NCBI RefSeq assembly: GCF_009730915.1 | Contig: NC_052480.1 | Coordinates: forward strand, 20,534,419 to 20,598,418 | Length of the DNA: 64,000 nt | Reading direction: 5' to 3' | Source: Dioscorea cayenensis subsp. rotundata | Taxonomy: Eukaryota; Streptophyta; Magnoliopsida; Dioscoreales; Dioscoreaceae | Notes under the pieces: generated by a model | Told to the model about the DNA's origin: nothing | What the model saw: only the letters and a program-made list of their open reading frames with translations | Database searches by the model: none | Translations under genes and position numbers: made by a program | In this document: positions 12,401 through 24,780 of the stretch, one piece after another | How positions within the stretch are numbered: the first letter of the stretch is position 1 | How the letters are laid out: each line of letters begins with the position of its first letter

Positions 12401-14068
12401 TTTAAGGTATTATTTTTTGGAATAATATTTGATTATTTTCATTAGAAAATAAGATCACTGAATTTCAGTATCTCTGTATTGACAATAAATTTTGGACCTG
12501 ACACATATTAAAATAGTAACTTGTAGTCCCCAAATTAACTCTGTAATAACCCTGTCACTGGGGTTAAACACTGACTATGTCGACATGAACCTCTAATTCT
12601 GATTAAAAACTATAGTTTCACACCATTCCATTGGTGGAGAATAACGCCCTCTAATAATCTAGCTCGGGTCACTGAGGGTAAATAAATGAACTTTGACAAT
12701 CCGACTCGGGTCATCGAGTTTAAATATATGAATTTAGTTGTTTTGGTTTTGGCATTAGTTATTTGGGGGGCATATATACTCGTTCATTTGAAAAATTATG
12801 TTTGTATGAAATACTCTAAATTCTGGGTTTTATTTTTGATATTTATTGTACAATGTCACACTTAAGTATGTTTTTTGAAATTATTGATTTTTTGTGATCC
12901 CTATATTTTATTGTTGCTTACTGGGTTGTCAAGCTCATAAATAGTTGTTTTATCCTTTTCAGATCAAGAGTAAGTGTGTGGTGGATAGCTTAGTGGGGAC
13001 TATTAAGCGAACACCAATTTGTTAGCATGTAAATAGTTTTTTTGTTGTGAACCTGGAACTTGTTATTTGTTTAAAGCTTTAAATCTTGTACTTTTGGTTT
13101 CCTTGGACCACAGTTGTAAATCTGGTTATTGTATCCCTTGTTCTTTTGTTTTGTGAAGTTGGTACTTTGTTATACTTTTTGTTTTGAGACAGATATTGCC
13201 TTACGTGCCCACTTGGTCTCGGCCTTGTGGGTATGCGGCCGTTTGTCGGCGCATCTAGCCAGTGAGCCGGATTCGGGGCATGATAATATTTGAGAATTCA
13301 TGTAACTCATGTGGAACTCTTCTTGCATTGATCCCTCGTATACCTTGAAAAGAACAAGAATGAGTTTTATGGTTTGATGTTTTCAAACTCATATTATTCT
13401 TGAGGATGGTTTTGAATGCGAAACCCTTATTTGAATTAAATGAATCATTTATGTTGGTTATGTTTTTCACCTACATATATATGTTATGCTATTTGCTATA
13501 TCATTCAAAGTTATAAGTATTTTATAAAAGCTTGATTGGCGATGTTTCTTCTCCTTGCTTTGATATTCTTGTAAGAATTGTGCTAACCCACTCACTGAGT
13601 GACTTAGGTTACTCGCCCTCTCCCTTCCTTCCATGCTCTAGCTTCTCGTGGCATTGCTACGAGGCAGAATATTGGGCATACCCTTGCTTTTCTTTCTTCA
13701 CTTTCAATCCTATGTATGTTTATTGTTGAGCATGAACTCATTGTATCAAGATTATGGATCCACTAGTGTGTTTGTTTCCCTATGTGTAGTAATTGCATGG
13801 CTTGTATGTTGTCTACCTTTATTGAAAACTTTGTTGTATTTGGGTCTAGCATGTTTCTTAGAACTCTATTATCAGGCTATGATGATGTTTCTTCCTCTGA
13901 GCTATCTCTGTGTTCTTTGCATTATTTTTCACTGAACTTGTAAACTAGATCCAATACTATTGTATCCCAGGTTTTTGTTAATGACTCGAGGGTTGTGCGG
14001 CGGGGATATCCCTCCTCAAGTAGTCACGACGGTTGTTGCGTGCTGATCCTGTAGAACGGGGCGTGATA
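9488..14068 (+). mobile_element. Solo LTR (outer of a nested pair)
   Basis: The LTR starts TGTGGTATTTTGG at 9,488 and ends GGGGCGTGATA at 14,068. It is flanked by a perfect 5-bp duplication GAAGT (9,483-9,487 and 14,069-14,073). The end motif resembles the GGGGCGTGACA terminus common in plant gypsy LTRs, with C changed to T. Excluding the nested LTR at 10,978-13,285, it is about 2.27 kb. No primer-binding site, polypurine tract or coding domain is present, as expected for a solo LTR left by LTR-LTR recombination. The plus orientation is inferred from the GGGGCGTGAtA end. Confidence 0.75.
10978..13285 (+). mobile_element. Solo LTR nested inside the outer LTR
   Basis: It starts TGTGAAACACACTAG at 10,978 and ends TTCGGGGCATGATA at 13,285. 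The flanks GTATT (10,973-10,977) and ATATT (13,286-13,290) form a target duplication with one mismatch, and removing the insert rejoins the outer LTR sensibly. Its length is 2,308 bp. It has the same type of terminus and nearly the same length as its host LTR, but the bodies are not obviously alike. An internal stretch (about 11,760-12,400) has a diverged match at about 35,880-36,500. Confidence 0.7.
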
Positions 14069-14330
14069 GAAGTGAAACTACTTCTAACGAAATTTAGAGG
14101 TGTATCACTTATAAATATTTATGAACTGATGGTGAGCACATTGGTGTATTAAAGTGCTACTAATACATATCTTTTGACCTAAGTGGGTATAAGTATGTTA
14201 TTCTTTATGTAATTTAAATCTAATATGTGAATTGTGAATATTAACAATTTAGATAAGGAATGTTATATAGATTGTTAATAATTTCAATCAAATAAATTTA
14301 TGCATCTAATTAAAAATTTAACATAAAAAT

Positions 14331-14360
<30 letters not shown>

Positions 14361-14364
<4 letters not shown>

Positions 14365-14587
14365 AATGGTAATCTAGGGGCGCTCCTAGATTATTGTTCT
14401 CTAGGGATGCCCCTTTTACAGCCGTTGGATCACTATCCAACTGTTGTTTGTTTCTATAAGTAATGTATTTTTTTACTATTCATGATTACTGTACGACGTT
14501 GTAAAAAGTGTTTTACATTGTTTATGATAATCATAGCCGTCGAATTATTATCCAACGGCTATTGTGGACATCTCTAGATTACCGATC

Positions 14588-14589
<2 letters not shown>
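14361..14589. mobile_element. MITE inserted in a TA microsatellite
   Basis: A 229-bp unit has inverted ends: AGGGAATGGTAATCTAG on the left against AGGATCGGTAATCTAG read inward from the right. Both halves also carry an inverted AGCCGTTGGAT motif. TA repeats flank it on both sides (14,335-14,360 and 14,591-14,620), so a TA target duplication is compatible but cannot be proved. It contains no ORF. The superfamily is uncertain. Confidence 0.55.
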
Positions 14590-14619
<30 letters not shown>

Positions 14620-14630
<11 letters not shown>

Positions 14631-15918
14631 TTGTATGTATGTATGTATATATCACCACTCAATATGATTATATCCCTCAAGGTCTATCAAACTAAATAAT
14701 CGCTAACGTAGAAAATTAATTAAGCCTATAGTATAACATCTAATTTGTGATTATCAATTTTTAGATATTTAGAATAATTTGCCATATAATCAATGCAACC
14801 ATCAAACAATTATTATTACCTTTAAATTATAAAAAATGTTTTTATAAAAGGAAACCCTTTGACAAATTAATACTCAAAATAAATTGAAATTTGAGTTAGT
14901 GAAGTTACTTCAAAATTGGAAAAATACCAAACTAAGGTTTTTCCAAGTGAGATTAACTTAACTTATTAGTAACATCAAAGACTACTCATCAAACACACCA
15001 TTAAATTTTACCGAATTTTTTTTTATGTTTCATATTTAAGATTTTTTTAATCATCACTTCTCATATGGACGAGCAAACGTGATAAACTAGAAATAATGAG
15101 TTTTCTGCAATGTCTCATATATTTTAATTGACCACTACTTTTATAATAAATTTTGTTTAAACATTATTTGTCACTAAAATCATTGTTTCACAAATATTTG
15201 TACAAAACTAGAGGTGTGTTCATAATGTAAGTGTGATATTCATCAGTTTCAATCTCATTAATTTCATAGCATAAATATGCATAAATAAATAAAAAAAAAG
15301 CTTCATTTATTTCATATTTTTTAATTTTATCTCTAAATTATTAAAATTCAATATGTCAACAAAAATAAAAGAAAATAAGTTCCATTTTAGCTATTTTCTA
15401 GACATACAATTAAAAATAAATTACAATTAATGTATAATTATAAATAATATATTTAAATATAATTTTAAATTTAATTACACATAATCTTCTCATATACTAG
15501 GGCCCAAGATTTAAACACCAATTTTTTGGAAATAAGTAATTTAAAAAAAAAATTCAAAAATACTACTAGTACCAAATTAAAGTTCTTAATTTTTTTTAAT
15601 TATTTTTGCATCAGTAACCTATATATGTGTTATGTATTTTATTTTAAATATTTTTATGAAAACCAATTCTTAAGATTCACCTTTGTATACTTGCTAATAA
15701 TCTAATATATATGTATATATATATACCTATTTTAACTCAATGATATGCACAATTTTTCCCAGAGGAGAGGGGCACTTAGGGGTAAGAGAGAGTTTTAGAA
15801 TTTCTAATCCATATTGGGAAAAGGCGTGTTCAGTTGAAGAAGTGGTGTGAAAATCACTGTAGTGGACTGATTTCTCCATCTCCTCACTCTAAATATTTAT
15901 TTTTTCTAAAGTGTAGGA
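14620..15918. other. AT-rich intergenic DNA
   Basis: No gene, RNA or clear transposon is seen. A segment near 15,826-15,890 (GGCGTGTTCAGTTGAAGAAGT) resembles one end of a Tourist-like MITE. A rough inverse counterpart lies at 17,600-17,640, outside the hAT element that sits between them. Confidence 0.3.
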
Positions 15919-15926
15919 AGTGCTAC

Positions 15927-17472
15927 TTAGAGGGGAGCACGGGTTAATTTTTGACTCAGTCCAACCCAAAACCTGCAAGTCCAGACTCACTGATTCATCT
16001 GACCCGGTGGGCCAAATCAGTAATCTGTAATCGGCCTACACTGCAGTGGGCCCGGTCACGAATTAGGCTCCTCCCAACTGTGATCCAGCGCGGATCACAC
16101 CTGGGTTGACCCTAGTTCAAAATATTTTAAGATTTTTAAGAAAAGTTTATTAAAAAACATTAGATTGCTTGATTTGAAACCACGACCTTATCATAGTTAT
16201 TAAAAAACCGGCTAACTGCCCACTTGGGCTTATGTGCTCCAAGAGTATAATATATATATCATTACTTTCAATAACAATAACATCTCTCCCATATAATCAC
16301 TAGAATCTTAAACCGTAATTATCTAGTTTCTATAATCTTATAGGGTGGTTAAGGAAATATAATCTTTTCTATGAAAAATTTATATATTTCTTTTCTATGA
16401 AAAATTTATATATTTCTTTTCTAATGTAATCTCTAAAATTCTTAAATATATTATTAACTTAAAGTCATAATATTCTCGGCAATATTAATTAATAAATAAT
16501 TAAATTAAAATTTTTATTGAATTAGTAAGGAAGTTTTTCACTACAACATAATTTATTAAAAAAATATTTCAACTATAAATTTTTCATAATCTTCATATTA
16601 ACAATATATTTTAATGACAAAAAAAATCTAAATTATAGGATAAAAACAATCATTATAAGTTTATATTAACAACTTTTCATTATAAAACAACCATTCATAT
16701 TTTAAAATTTCTTAGATTTATTATTTCTATATTTAAATATAAAAACATTTCATTTAGTATATTTTTTCAATTATTGCTATGTAATGAGCCTCTTTAATTA
16801 AATCAATGTTTCTACAATAGATTAATCTTATGTCTATTAATATCCAATTTTAAAAGAATTATTAAAAAAATTTAATAATAAGCATTTAACAAAGTAAAGA
16901 AACAACTATAAAATGTTTTAATTAGTTTGATTTATTTGAATTATCTTAAATTGTTTTAAATGTTTAAAAATTCCATTCAATATATGCCTAAAAAAACAAT
17001 AGTAGCCAACAAGGTTTGAATTCTACTTCAAGGCAACAAATTAATTATGAAACATCACTCTAACCAATTCATCAGCAAATTTTATCTATTTTATCTTTTT
17101 ACTAAAAGATATAAACAATTGATAAGGTTTACATTAGTAAAATTTAGTTCCACATCGCCTAGGATAAGAAAAAAGCATATCAGTTGGCTATAAAAACTAT
17201 TTTGTAATTTTTTTCATATATTTTATTTATTATAAATGATATTTAAAATTTAATTTAAATAAATAAATAAAAACCGACGGGCTGGCCCGTGAACCGGCGG
17301 GTTCCGATCCGGCTCGCCTATTTTGGGATTCTCTTCCGTCAGTTCTGTTAGGCAGAATTGGCCCAGTGGTTTGGCATTATTGGCCAGGCCGGTTACAGGT
17401 CGGCTTTTGGCTGATTCTGACCCGTCGAGTCAGGCTTGACGGGTCCGGTTAACCGGCCCGTGCCCCCTCTCT
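15927..17472. mobile_element. Non-autonomous hAT transposon
   Basis: The terminal inverted repeats are TTAGAGGGGAGCACGGG (15,927 onward) and, read inward from 17,472, AGAGAGGGGGCACGGG. They are flanked by 8-bp duplications AGTGCTAC (15,919-15,926) and AGTGCTAA (17,473-17,480), which match at 7 of 8 positions. Each end has a GC-rich subterminal block (about 15,940-16,110 and 17,270-17,460) rich in CCGG, GGCCC and CGGGTT words. The core is extremely AT-rich with no ORF. The 8-bp duplication, GGGG-type ends and subterminal GC blocks together identify hAT. Transposition would have needed a transposase encoded elsewhere. Confidence 0.7.
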
Positions 17473-17480
17473 AGTGCTAA

Positions 17481-18440
17481 TTTCTTTATTCTAATATTTT
17501 TTATTTTAAACTAAACTCATTTCAACATTTTTTACGGAAACTAGAGAAAGTGAAATTATATATAAACCCATTTCACTTCTCCCTCAACTTCAAAATTTTC
17601 TTCATTCGCTGTAGAATGAACACTAAAACTATTTGGAAATGATATTTATTTCCAACCATTTAAAAATGCCACTTCCTCTACTTTTCACTTTATAACACTT
17701 TACCTATAATGAGCTTTATAATTTTTTAAAATATTTTAAAAAATAATAATAATGAATAAAAATTAATTTTTTAATAAATATAAGTAAGCAACAATCCTCA
17801 ATTACTGTTGTTAAGAAGAGTTGTTCCAACCTGTTAATTAGGACGCAAATGAATTATGACTCTCCCATTGTAGAGCTAGTAATAAAAATAAAATTCAACA
17901 TTGAAGTTTATTTCATATATTTTAACGAATGGCCAACTTTTTTTAAAATTTTATATTTTGTACGAAGTATTGTTTGTGGCAAAAATGATTGTTTCACAAA
18001 TATTTGTGCATGAATCGAGATAGTATTTATAATATATGTGTATGATATTCATAAGGTTCAATCTCATTAATCCCATAGCATAATCATATAAAAATAATTA
18101 AAAGAAAAAAATCTTAATTTCAGAAGCAATAAATTAAATATTACACTATGTTTGGACGACAGAGAACATATGCAAAATCTATGATCTTGCGAGTTAATAG
18201 ACAGAGATGAATAGAAATATTTAAGACCAGATAAATATTGTATAATGTCTCATAAATTTTTAAAATTAATAAATAAAATTAATTAAAAAAATTCTAAAAT
18301 AAAAAATAAATAAAAAAGAGCATAAAGAGTAATAGATTAATCTGCACCATTAGAATTGGATCTGTAACAGTACGAGGTCAACAATTATGCTGAATGCTCA
18401 ACTTTGTTTTTTGTATTTGCAACAAGCTCCTTGATGAACA
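17481..18440. other. AT-rich intergenic DNA
   Basis: I see no gene or clear repeat. The part from about 18,360 onward leads into the upstream region of resistance-gene copy A. Confidence 0.4.
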
Positions 18441-18857
18441 GGATCTGCAATACAGAAGGTCATAGGAATACAACCATTGACTAATTACTGTTGAATTTAG
18501 TGGCAGGGGTCCACTTAGTGACAAAAACATTATATGGGCGCGTGCTAGATCTGCCAAACAAGCAAGTGGGATTCAAAAACTAGGAAATTCGCATCAGCTT
18601 GGAAATTCAACCTGTTGATCAATGGTATGAAATGAAACCTCAAACAATGAATACCAGCAACTTTGTATTGATTTAGCTCTTGTTTTCAAGTTGAGACATG
18701 GGAGGTGTTGTTACGCTAAAGATTATGGCAGTGGTGTCACCCTTTTTCCAGGGATTGTGTCAGAGGTTACAGTACGTCCACTATTGCAGTAGGTGATGAG
18801 CTCCCACTCAGTGTTGACAAGGAGTTGGAGAGACTTCTCAAAGCCTTTCTTGCAATT
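18441..18857 (+). pseudogene. CC-NB-LRR remnant A: upstream region and start of the CC domain
   Basis: The promoter-proximal sequence matches copy B; for example, both share a stretch around GTCATAGGAATACAACC at 18,459 and 25,425. The likely ATG is at 18,725 and opens M-A-V-V-S-P-F-F-Q-G-L-C-Q-R-L, the start of the Rx-type coiled-coil domain. Compared with copies B and C, about four extra bases after the 15th codon shift the frame and bring in a stop within eight codons. The original frame resumes as E-L-P-L-S-V-D-K-E-L-E-R-L-L-K-A-F-L-A-I until it is cut by a LINE at 18,858. It continues for about 40 bp at 24,983-25,030 and then departs from the paralogues. It is clearly non-functional. Confidence 0.85.
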
Positions 18858-19196
18858 GTTCTCATTTAATCTCCAAAACTCATCTTCATCACTGAAAAAA
18901 AGCTCTGAGCCTCTAAGTTTGAGCTTCGTCTTTCCCCCCTTGCTATGGCAAGCGGGGGACAAGCTCCCCAATCTCATCTCCCGCATCCACCTCCATAATC
19001 TTGGGCTCAAGTTGCCTCTTCCACTGCACGTTTCTCCGTTTCTTCTCCTCTTCACAACCCCCAATTTCTGGATAAACTGAAAAACTCCTCCTTAGACTTT
19101 ATTAGGCTGGAGGGTGATGTCCTCTCCTGAGCTCGACTAAAGTTTCAGAATGCTCTATTTGGAAATTTTTTTGGTAAACCTGTCTCATTTGACCAG

Positions 19197-19690
19197 GTGA
19201 AGAACCTTCTGATGGAAAATTTGGTGGAAGTCGGTGACCTTCAAATTTTAAATCTTCCAGATGGGTTTCTTTTGATTCGTTGTGCTTCTCATAATGTAAT
19301 GCAACACTTTCTCATTGATGGTCCTTGGTCCATCAATGGCCTAACTCTTCAGTTGTCTCCTTGGCAGGCATTCTTCGAACCTGCTTTTGCCAAACTGACT
19401 ACAACTGCAATTTGGGTGTAGTTACATAATCTTCCCGTTGAGATGTGGGATGGTAAATCCGTGGATACTATGATTGCTCACTTTGGTAACTTACTGAAGG
19501 TCGATGAGCTTACTATTTCCTTAACAAGGTCTAAATTTGCTAGGGTTTGTATGGAAATTGACTTTTCCAAACCTCTTTGTTGAGGCTTCTGGGTTGGGGA
19601 CGATACCCATTGGGTGTTTGTTGTGGTTCCCCATGAAAGGTTGCCTACCTTTTGATATAGTTGTGGTGTTATGGGTCACGGATCTAACTC
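19197..19690 (+). pseudogene. LINE ORF1 remnant: DUF4283 plus zinc knuckle
   Basis: The open stretch 19,197-19,421 encodes a DUF4283-like domain (L-x-N-L-P-D-G-F-L-L-I-R-C-x-S, then G-P-W-S-I-N-G-L-T-L-Q-L). After an in-frame TAG at 19,420 the same frame continues with L-H-N-L-P-V-E-M-W-D. It reaches a Cys-His knuckle at about 19,655-19,690 whose first cysteine has become a TGA stop. ORF1 proteins of plant L1 elements bind the element RNA. This copy has at least three stops. Confidence 0.75.
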
Positions 19691-20759
19691 TTGTTCCTAT
19701 GCAACAATGATCAGGGATGGTCGAACTTCTCCACCCCTCTATGGTCCATGGTAATTGGCGGTCAGGTCACATCAGACTGAGGATGTTGTTGCCAGGGATA
19801 TGGAGATAGATTATGCTAGTGTTAATCCACAGGATTCGGTGAACCCTGTCAATCCTGTTGACCTTTATGCCGACCCTGAGTTTGGATCTTTGATGCTGGT
19901 ATCTCGTCAGCGAGGTAGCACTCGTGGTGGTGGATCTGGCCCTCGTGCTGATCTAGTGTCCAACTGCATGGCAGTCGAGGAGAATGCGTCTACTAACAAT
20001 TTCCGAGGTGTTCCATCCCGAGGCACATAGGTGGATGCTAGAAGTCGTGGTCGTGGAGGAACCCTCTTGTCTCTTGCTGCCTGCTTCCAATATTATAATA
20101 CTGATCAAATCACTATGAAGGATTCTAATGTTATTAGGGATCTGGCCGTTGAGCTCTTTGGCATAAAGACTTCTTGGAATAATGATCCTCCTATTCCTTC
20201 TGACAATGGGGTTTCATTTTCGAAGCTAGTGGAAGTTCTGAGGCCTTCTTCTGTGCTAACGCCTTCTTCCAATAAAGGAAAGACTATCGCTTACGATAGC
20301 TCAGGGCCTACTCCTCCAATTATTCGGTCGGGATCTCCTCCACTAATTATTTGGTCTTTCGTTTTATCTTCCTTTAATCTTGGTTCAACCCTGCCAGAGA
20401 ACTCCCATTCTATGGTAGTGGACCGTGTACTTTTTTCCTGGATGGCGATAACTCGGTGGGTTGCGATCCAGAAGATGAAGACTTGAAAGATTCGGATGAT
20501 GCCATGTTAAATGATGATGGCCCGGATGATTCCATGACCCTTTTCTAATATTAAGAGGAATCTCGCAGAGAAGCTTTGATTAGAAATGGATCACAGGTGA
20601 TGGTTGCCTCCTTGAAGAAGGAAAGAATGGAAATCAAAGAGCCTAGCTCTTGATTTTCACCCTTTCAGTTTGTTGTTTCTCTCTTGTTCTTCATCTTCTA
20701 TGGAAGTCTTCTTTCTTGAGTTTTTTGTTATTTTTATATTAAGTTGACTAGTTCTAAGA

Positions 20760-23700
20760 TTTTGTGTTGGAACTATAGGGGGATTTCAACTAAGGAAACT
20801 TCGGATCTGGTTTTAAGTTTGATGAGGACTCACCGTCCTAAGATCATATGTTTGGTTGAAAATAAATCTAATTCTGATCAGGTAGATCATTTTTGTATCA
20901 AAATGACTCTTAAATGGGAGTAGGCTATGCAGTTAGCGGACAACTTCTTAGGTGGTATCATTGTTCTTTGGACTAAGGCTCTCAGTCAGGTTTTTCCCTA
21001 TGCAGTATCTCGAAGAGCTCTTCATCTTGTCATTCCCCTAATTCCTCTTCTAATTGGATTATTTCAGTGGTTTACAACTCTAAAAAATTTCATTCTCAGT
21101 GTGCCCTTTGGATTGAGCTTTCCAGAATGTCACCCTTGAATCTTCCTTGGCTCATTATTGGTGACTTCAACTCTATTATCAACAATAGTGACCATCGAGG
21201 AGGCTCCTTTTGATAATATTTGCACAAAGCTAATTCTTTTTCAGAGTTCATTAATAATAATAATCTTTTTTATCTCAAATTTTCAGGTTTTAAGTTTACT
21301 TGGTGTAGCAATCAATCTGGAACTTCCCGTCGTTGGGCTCGTCTGGACCATTGCTTGGTAAACCTTGCCTGGTGTGCTAGTTTCTCTTCTTATTCCCTCG
21401 TTCATTTACCTTGGATTTTTCCAATCATGCCCCCTCCTTCTTTCTGTCTCTTTACACTCTTCTTGCCCCAAGAATCTTTTCCGCTTTGATAATTTTTGGC
21501 TCGAGTACCTTGGGTGTCACGATGCAGCATGGGAAGCATGGATGTTTTCTCCCAAAGGAAACCCATGGATACCTTTACTCATTTTCTTTCTCACACTTGA
21601 TCTAAAATTAATTCTTGGAGATCCATAGGTTTTACTCCTCTTGACTTTGCTCTTCGAGACATTGAAGCTACTATTCTCTTCCTCAAAGAGGTTGACTCCC
21701 CTAATTCAAATATCACTGCTAGGCTTATGGAGTGTTATACTAGATATGCTTCTCGTCAAAATCAGAACTCCATAAGGTGGCCTTAGCATGCTCATTTGCT
21801 CTGGCTCAGAGATGGTGATCAAAACACTGCCCTTTTCCATAACACTGCTCATATCTATTCACATTATAATTCTATTTCTCAAATCTTTGATTCAAATGGT
21901 GCTACTTTTATTGACCATCCTTATATTGAGTGCAGATTTATTAATTTTTATTCTACTTTGTGGTCAGATAACTCCAATAGTACTTTTATTGATATCTTTA
22001 ATTCTCTTCTGAACGATCTTCCCACCCTTTTTGATTCCGATGGTTTAAACCTTATTGGGGAAGTCTCTCGTGAAGAGGTTTATGCAACTATTCAAGACCT
22101 TCCTTCTGGTAAGTCTCCATGGTCTTGACGGTTTTAATGCAAAGTTTTATCGCTTTTACTGGTCAGACATCGGGGATGATCTCTTTGAGGCTATTAGATA
22201 CTTCTTTTCAAATTCTGTTATGCAGCCTCTTAGGGTAAGACTTTCATCGCTCTCATTCCTAAAAAGGATAATCCCAGGTTTATTTCTGATTATCACTCTA
22301 TCTCGCATTACAATGTCCATTTTAAAATTGTATCCAAAATTCTTGCTAATCGTCTTAAAGGTGTTCTTCTTAAGCTTATTAGCCATGAGCAGGTTAGGTT
22401 CGTCTATGCCCGGTGCTCTTTTGATAACATAATTGCTTTACAAGAGATTGTTCATTTGACTGAGCATGACATTAATGGCCTTTTTAGGATGTTAACTAAA
22501 ATCGACATTGAAAAAGCTTATGATACGTTAAGCTGGAAGCAATTCTTTCCACCTTAGCTAAAATGAACTTTCCTAACACATGGATCTCTTGGATCAATAC
22601 CTGCCTTAATTCTAGTTATTTTTACTTTCTTATCAATAGGACTTCTTCGTCTTGGATTTCCTCTTCCAGAGGTGTTCGACAAGGAGATCTGATCTCTTTT
22701 ATGTTTTCATCTTGGTTTCTCAAAACCTTTCCTCTATGGTTAACCTAGCTCTTAATTTTGGCATGATTCCTGGATTTGATTCAAATCTTCAATATAATTT
22801 CAATTATCTCATGAATGGTAATGACTTGATTCTTATCACCCAGGCTTCTAGGCAAGCGGCCAGAAATCTTAATTTGTGCCTAGACATTTATGCTCACCTG
22901 ACTGGTCAAAAAGCCAATGCCTCTAAGTCTACTATCTACTTCACTTCCTGGTTCAACTCTAGAGTTTCTCAAAGTATCAAGTCTATTCTTAACTTCAACG
23001 TTGCCTCTTTCCCTCTTACTTACCTTGGAGTTTTGATGTCTCCTAAAAAGTTGTGTGTTTCTTACTTCAGACCTCTTGTGGATAGGATTTATAGCACTTG
23101 TTCGAGATGGAAACATTCTAAATTATCTTTAGCTACTAAATCTATCTTGATGAATTCTTCCCTTCTTGCTATTCCTACTTACTACCTCTTAGTCTATCCT
23201 ATTCCTGATTCTATTCTTAAAGAGATTTCTGAGGTTGCCAGAAATTTCTTTTGGCATAAAGGTGGCTATGGAAAGGGCATCCATGCAGTTTCCTGGATTC
23301 GAATTACTTATTCTAAAATTGAGGGGGGCCTAGCTTTAAGGAACTTGTCTATTATTAAGCACTCTCTCAAGGCTAAGCGTGTTTTCAAATATTTGGATTC
23401 AAATGATTTTGTTTGGGTGAGCATTGTGTAGCATAAGCATGGTCGCATCAATTTTTTGGAAGGATTCAACTCCTCAAAACTATTCTTGGTTCTTTAAAGG
23501 TTTGTGTAATACTATAGCAATTCTGAAACTATTTTGCTGGATTAAAACTGTCAATCCTTCTTGTACTTCCCTGCTCTATGACCCATGGAGTCGTGAGAAC
23601 CCTCTTGCCCTCAAACCCACTTTTATTAGTATGTATCTTGATTTAGATTATCTTTCCTGCTCTGATTTTTGCTTGGATAACAAATGGGACCATCTTCGAT

Positions 23701-24780
23701 TGACTAGCTTGTTTGGGTCTTTGGCTAATGAGATCATCTCTAGGCTGGGTCAAGTTGATCCCAATTTTTCTAATGAGTGGGTTTGGGCTCCGAAGACTTT
23801 CACTCATAAGATCGCTTCAACTGTGTATCATTTTTTGAATCATATCATTTCTGATCCCGTTCCTTGGGTTGGTTGGAAGAAAATATGGCCGCTCAAAGTT
23901 TTTCCCCTAGTTAAGCATTTCCTTTGGTTAATGTTTAATGGTAGAATTTCCACTGCTGACTATCTTCACTCCATTAATTTGGGTCCTAGAAGCATGTGTG
24001 TTTTCTGCAACCTCAATTATGAGACTCCTGAGCACCTGTTTCATCAATGCTGCAAAACCTAGGGTGTTTGGAACCTCATCTCAACCTTAACTTCTAAGCA
24101 TATTCATTTTCCAGATGGTTTTGTGACAGTCAACTAGCTTACTCAGCCTCCTCCATGAGAATGAAATCTATTATTGCTTTTATGGTTTGGTATATTTGGA
24201 AAGCTCATTGTGATGCAATTTTTTGGGATATAAGACCAATATTTTCTAACATTTCTCACATGGCTTTTAATCAGGCGAAAGACCTCAATTGTGTTGGCAA
24301 TCTTTCTTGCAGGAAATTGCTTATTAACAACTTTTGTGGTTCAAATTGATTATTCCTCTTCTTTGCTTTAGTGTGGAATTTTTGCAATCAGGTAAGCAGT
24401 AGGGTTTTTTTTTGTATCCTCTTCTAACTATAAAATCTCTCTTGTAGGTTGCCAGTCTTCTATTGCTGAAGCTCATATTGTTATGGAATTTCAAATCCTC
24501 ATCATCGCTTTGCAGCTTGCAATTGATCTCTCTTTGCGGATTCAGAATATTTTCATTCACGACTCCAACATTTTGACTATGATTCACTGGCCAAATAATG
24601 TTCGCTCTTGGTATCTCTATTCCTGGATCAACAAGCTTAATTAGCTCTTGCTTACTGCTGGTTCTCCAAACATCTGCATCAGTCCTCGGGACTGGTTGGG
24701 AATTGCTTCTAAACTTGCTGTCTTTGGCCGCAACCTTCACGAGTTGACTCTTTATCATTCCGGTCGAGATCTCCTACAAT
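20760..24780 (+). pseudogene. LINE ORF2 remnant: endonuclease, reverse transcriptase, zf-RVT, RNase H
   Basis: The ORF2 product would nick target DNA and prime reverse transcription there. The longest surviving open piece is 22,652-23,431 (RT thumb and connection, with P-G-F-D-S-N-L-Q and Y-L-G-V-L-M-S-P-K-K). The next is 23,424-24,062, which includes W-P-L-K-V-F-P-L-V-K-H-F-L-W-L-M and the C-V-F-C-N zinc site. An RNase H-like segment with an S-W-x-N-K-L-type pattern follows before 24,780. Frameshifts near 22,120, 22,560 and 23,430 and several stops inactivate it. Among the three family A copies it is more decayed than the one at 61.4-64 kb. Confidence 0.8.

Noticed and set aside
18793..19080. 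95-codon ORF spanning NLR copy A and the LINE start
   Set aside because: It runs in the wrong frame for the CC domain and is a chance opening across the insertion border.
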